DNA of 64,000 bases from a virus, in IMG/VR virus record IMGVR_UViG_3300035113_000078, positions 1-64,000 of that record. One strand, given 5' to 3'. Made by a program: the position numbers and the translations under genes. Numbering within the stretch: position 1 is the stretch's first letter; each line of letters opens with the position of its first letter. The notes beneath the pieces are model-generated. The model was given only the letters and a program-made list of their open reading frames with translations, was not told the DNA's origin and ran no database searches. Below, piece by piece: positions 63,766 to 64,000 of the stretch.

Positions 63766-63928
63766 ACAACCAAACGGCATAGCCGGTTCACACAAGGACC
63801 CAGACTCCGCGGCTCATTCCAGCCAACTACCAATATCCAACGCCATCACGAGCGATTGCGGGCAATCGCTTTGAATCATTTTCTCACCGAGCCCGTGGTG
63901 AGCCATTTCACACGAGAAAGATCAGACC

Positions 63929-64000
63929 ATGTCAAAAAAGAAGACCACTGCCAAAAAGACCTCCACGAGGAATACGAAGCGGGCGACGTCCGACAAGCCC
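63929..64000 (+). CDS. Lys/Thr-rich protein, cut by the window edge
   Basis: ATG 63929 follows GAGAAAG by about eight bases and opens MSKKKTTAKKTSTRNTKRAT, a strongly basic stretch like the start or whole of a DNA-binding or histone-like protein. The gene runs off the right end, so length and family cannot be judged. The preceding 160 bases hold no gene and are more AT-rich, consistent with a promoter region. Confidence 0.5.
   Translation, partial: MSKKKTTAKKTSTRNTKRATSDKP

Overview
The window is high in G+C, with tightly packed genes that often overlap by ATGA or GTGA. It reads as nearly all of a large temperate phage or prophage with a contractile tail (myovirus type). I see no rRNA, tRNA or housekeeping gene that fixes the host. 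The GC content, the FHA protein, the sigma-like protein and the DUF4157 protein would suit a Myxococcota (deltaproteobacterial) host, but that is inference. Neither prophage end is identified.

Layout. 0.1-2.6 kb: regulatory genes (FHA protein, Com-like zinc protein, sigma-factor-like protein). 2.7-12.3 kb: early recombination and replication operon with an intein-bearing small protein, Sak4-like ATPase, DUF669 protein, ERCC4-type nuclease, RecD2-like helicase and a primase-helicase fusion. 12.4-20.5 kb: accessory region with a DUF4157 HExxH protein, unknown genes, a SEC-C protein with a RelE-like tail, and a 318-bp nested palindrome built from GCGGGATCT units. 20.9-25.1 kb: small terminase, HNH nuclease, a short tyrosine recombinase on the minus strand, large terminase. 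25.2-33.3 kb: portal, glycosyltransferase, MuF-like protein and an adenine-methylase/prohead-protease fusion. 35.4-41.1 kb: scaffold-like protein, major capsid protein and head-tail connectors. 43.6-54.8 kb: neck protein, sheath, tube (frameshifted), chaperones, tape measure, hub, spike and gp25. 56.2-62.6 kb: baseplate J, gpI, fibre, amidase endolysin and holin. 62.6-64 kb: XRE regulator and right-hand genes.

The most striking feature is a repeated control element. Three late modules (head at 35.3 kb, tail at 43.5 kb, baseplate/fibre at 56.1 kb) each start with a near-identical sigma70-type promoter: TTGACA/G, exactly 17 bp, then TATAGT/TAGGAT/TAGTAT. The spacer holds the palindrome TGGAA-G-TTCCA. 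Each promoter is followed about 35-42 nt later by a GC-rich terminator-like hairpin only 15-20 nt before the first start codon. A fourth copy of the hairpin leader, without the promoter, precedes the portal module at 25.15 kb. A small hairpin overlaps the base of the terminator hairpin. At the shared base the four copies read U/A/U or C/G/C across three positions, as expected if both alternative pairings are kept. This looks like a phage regulon combining an operator-controlled promoter with leader antitermination or attenuation.

The DNA just upstream of each of the three promoters is where cargo has accumulated: an unknown gene plus an ISKra4-type remnant; a small membrane protein, a decayed second copy of the gp10-like gene and a SIR2-family protein; and an HNH protein. 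The tail-tube gene carries a one-base deletion in a G run, which is either a sequencing error, a real lesion or recoding.
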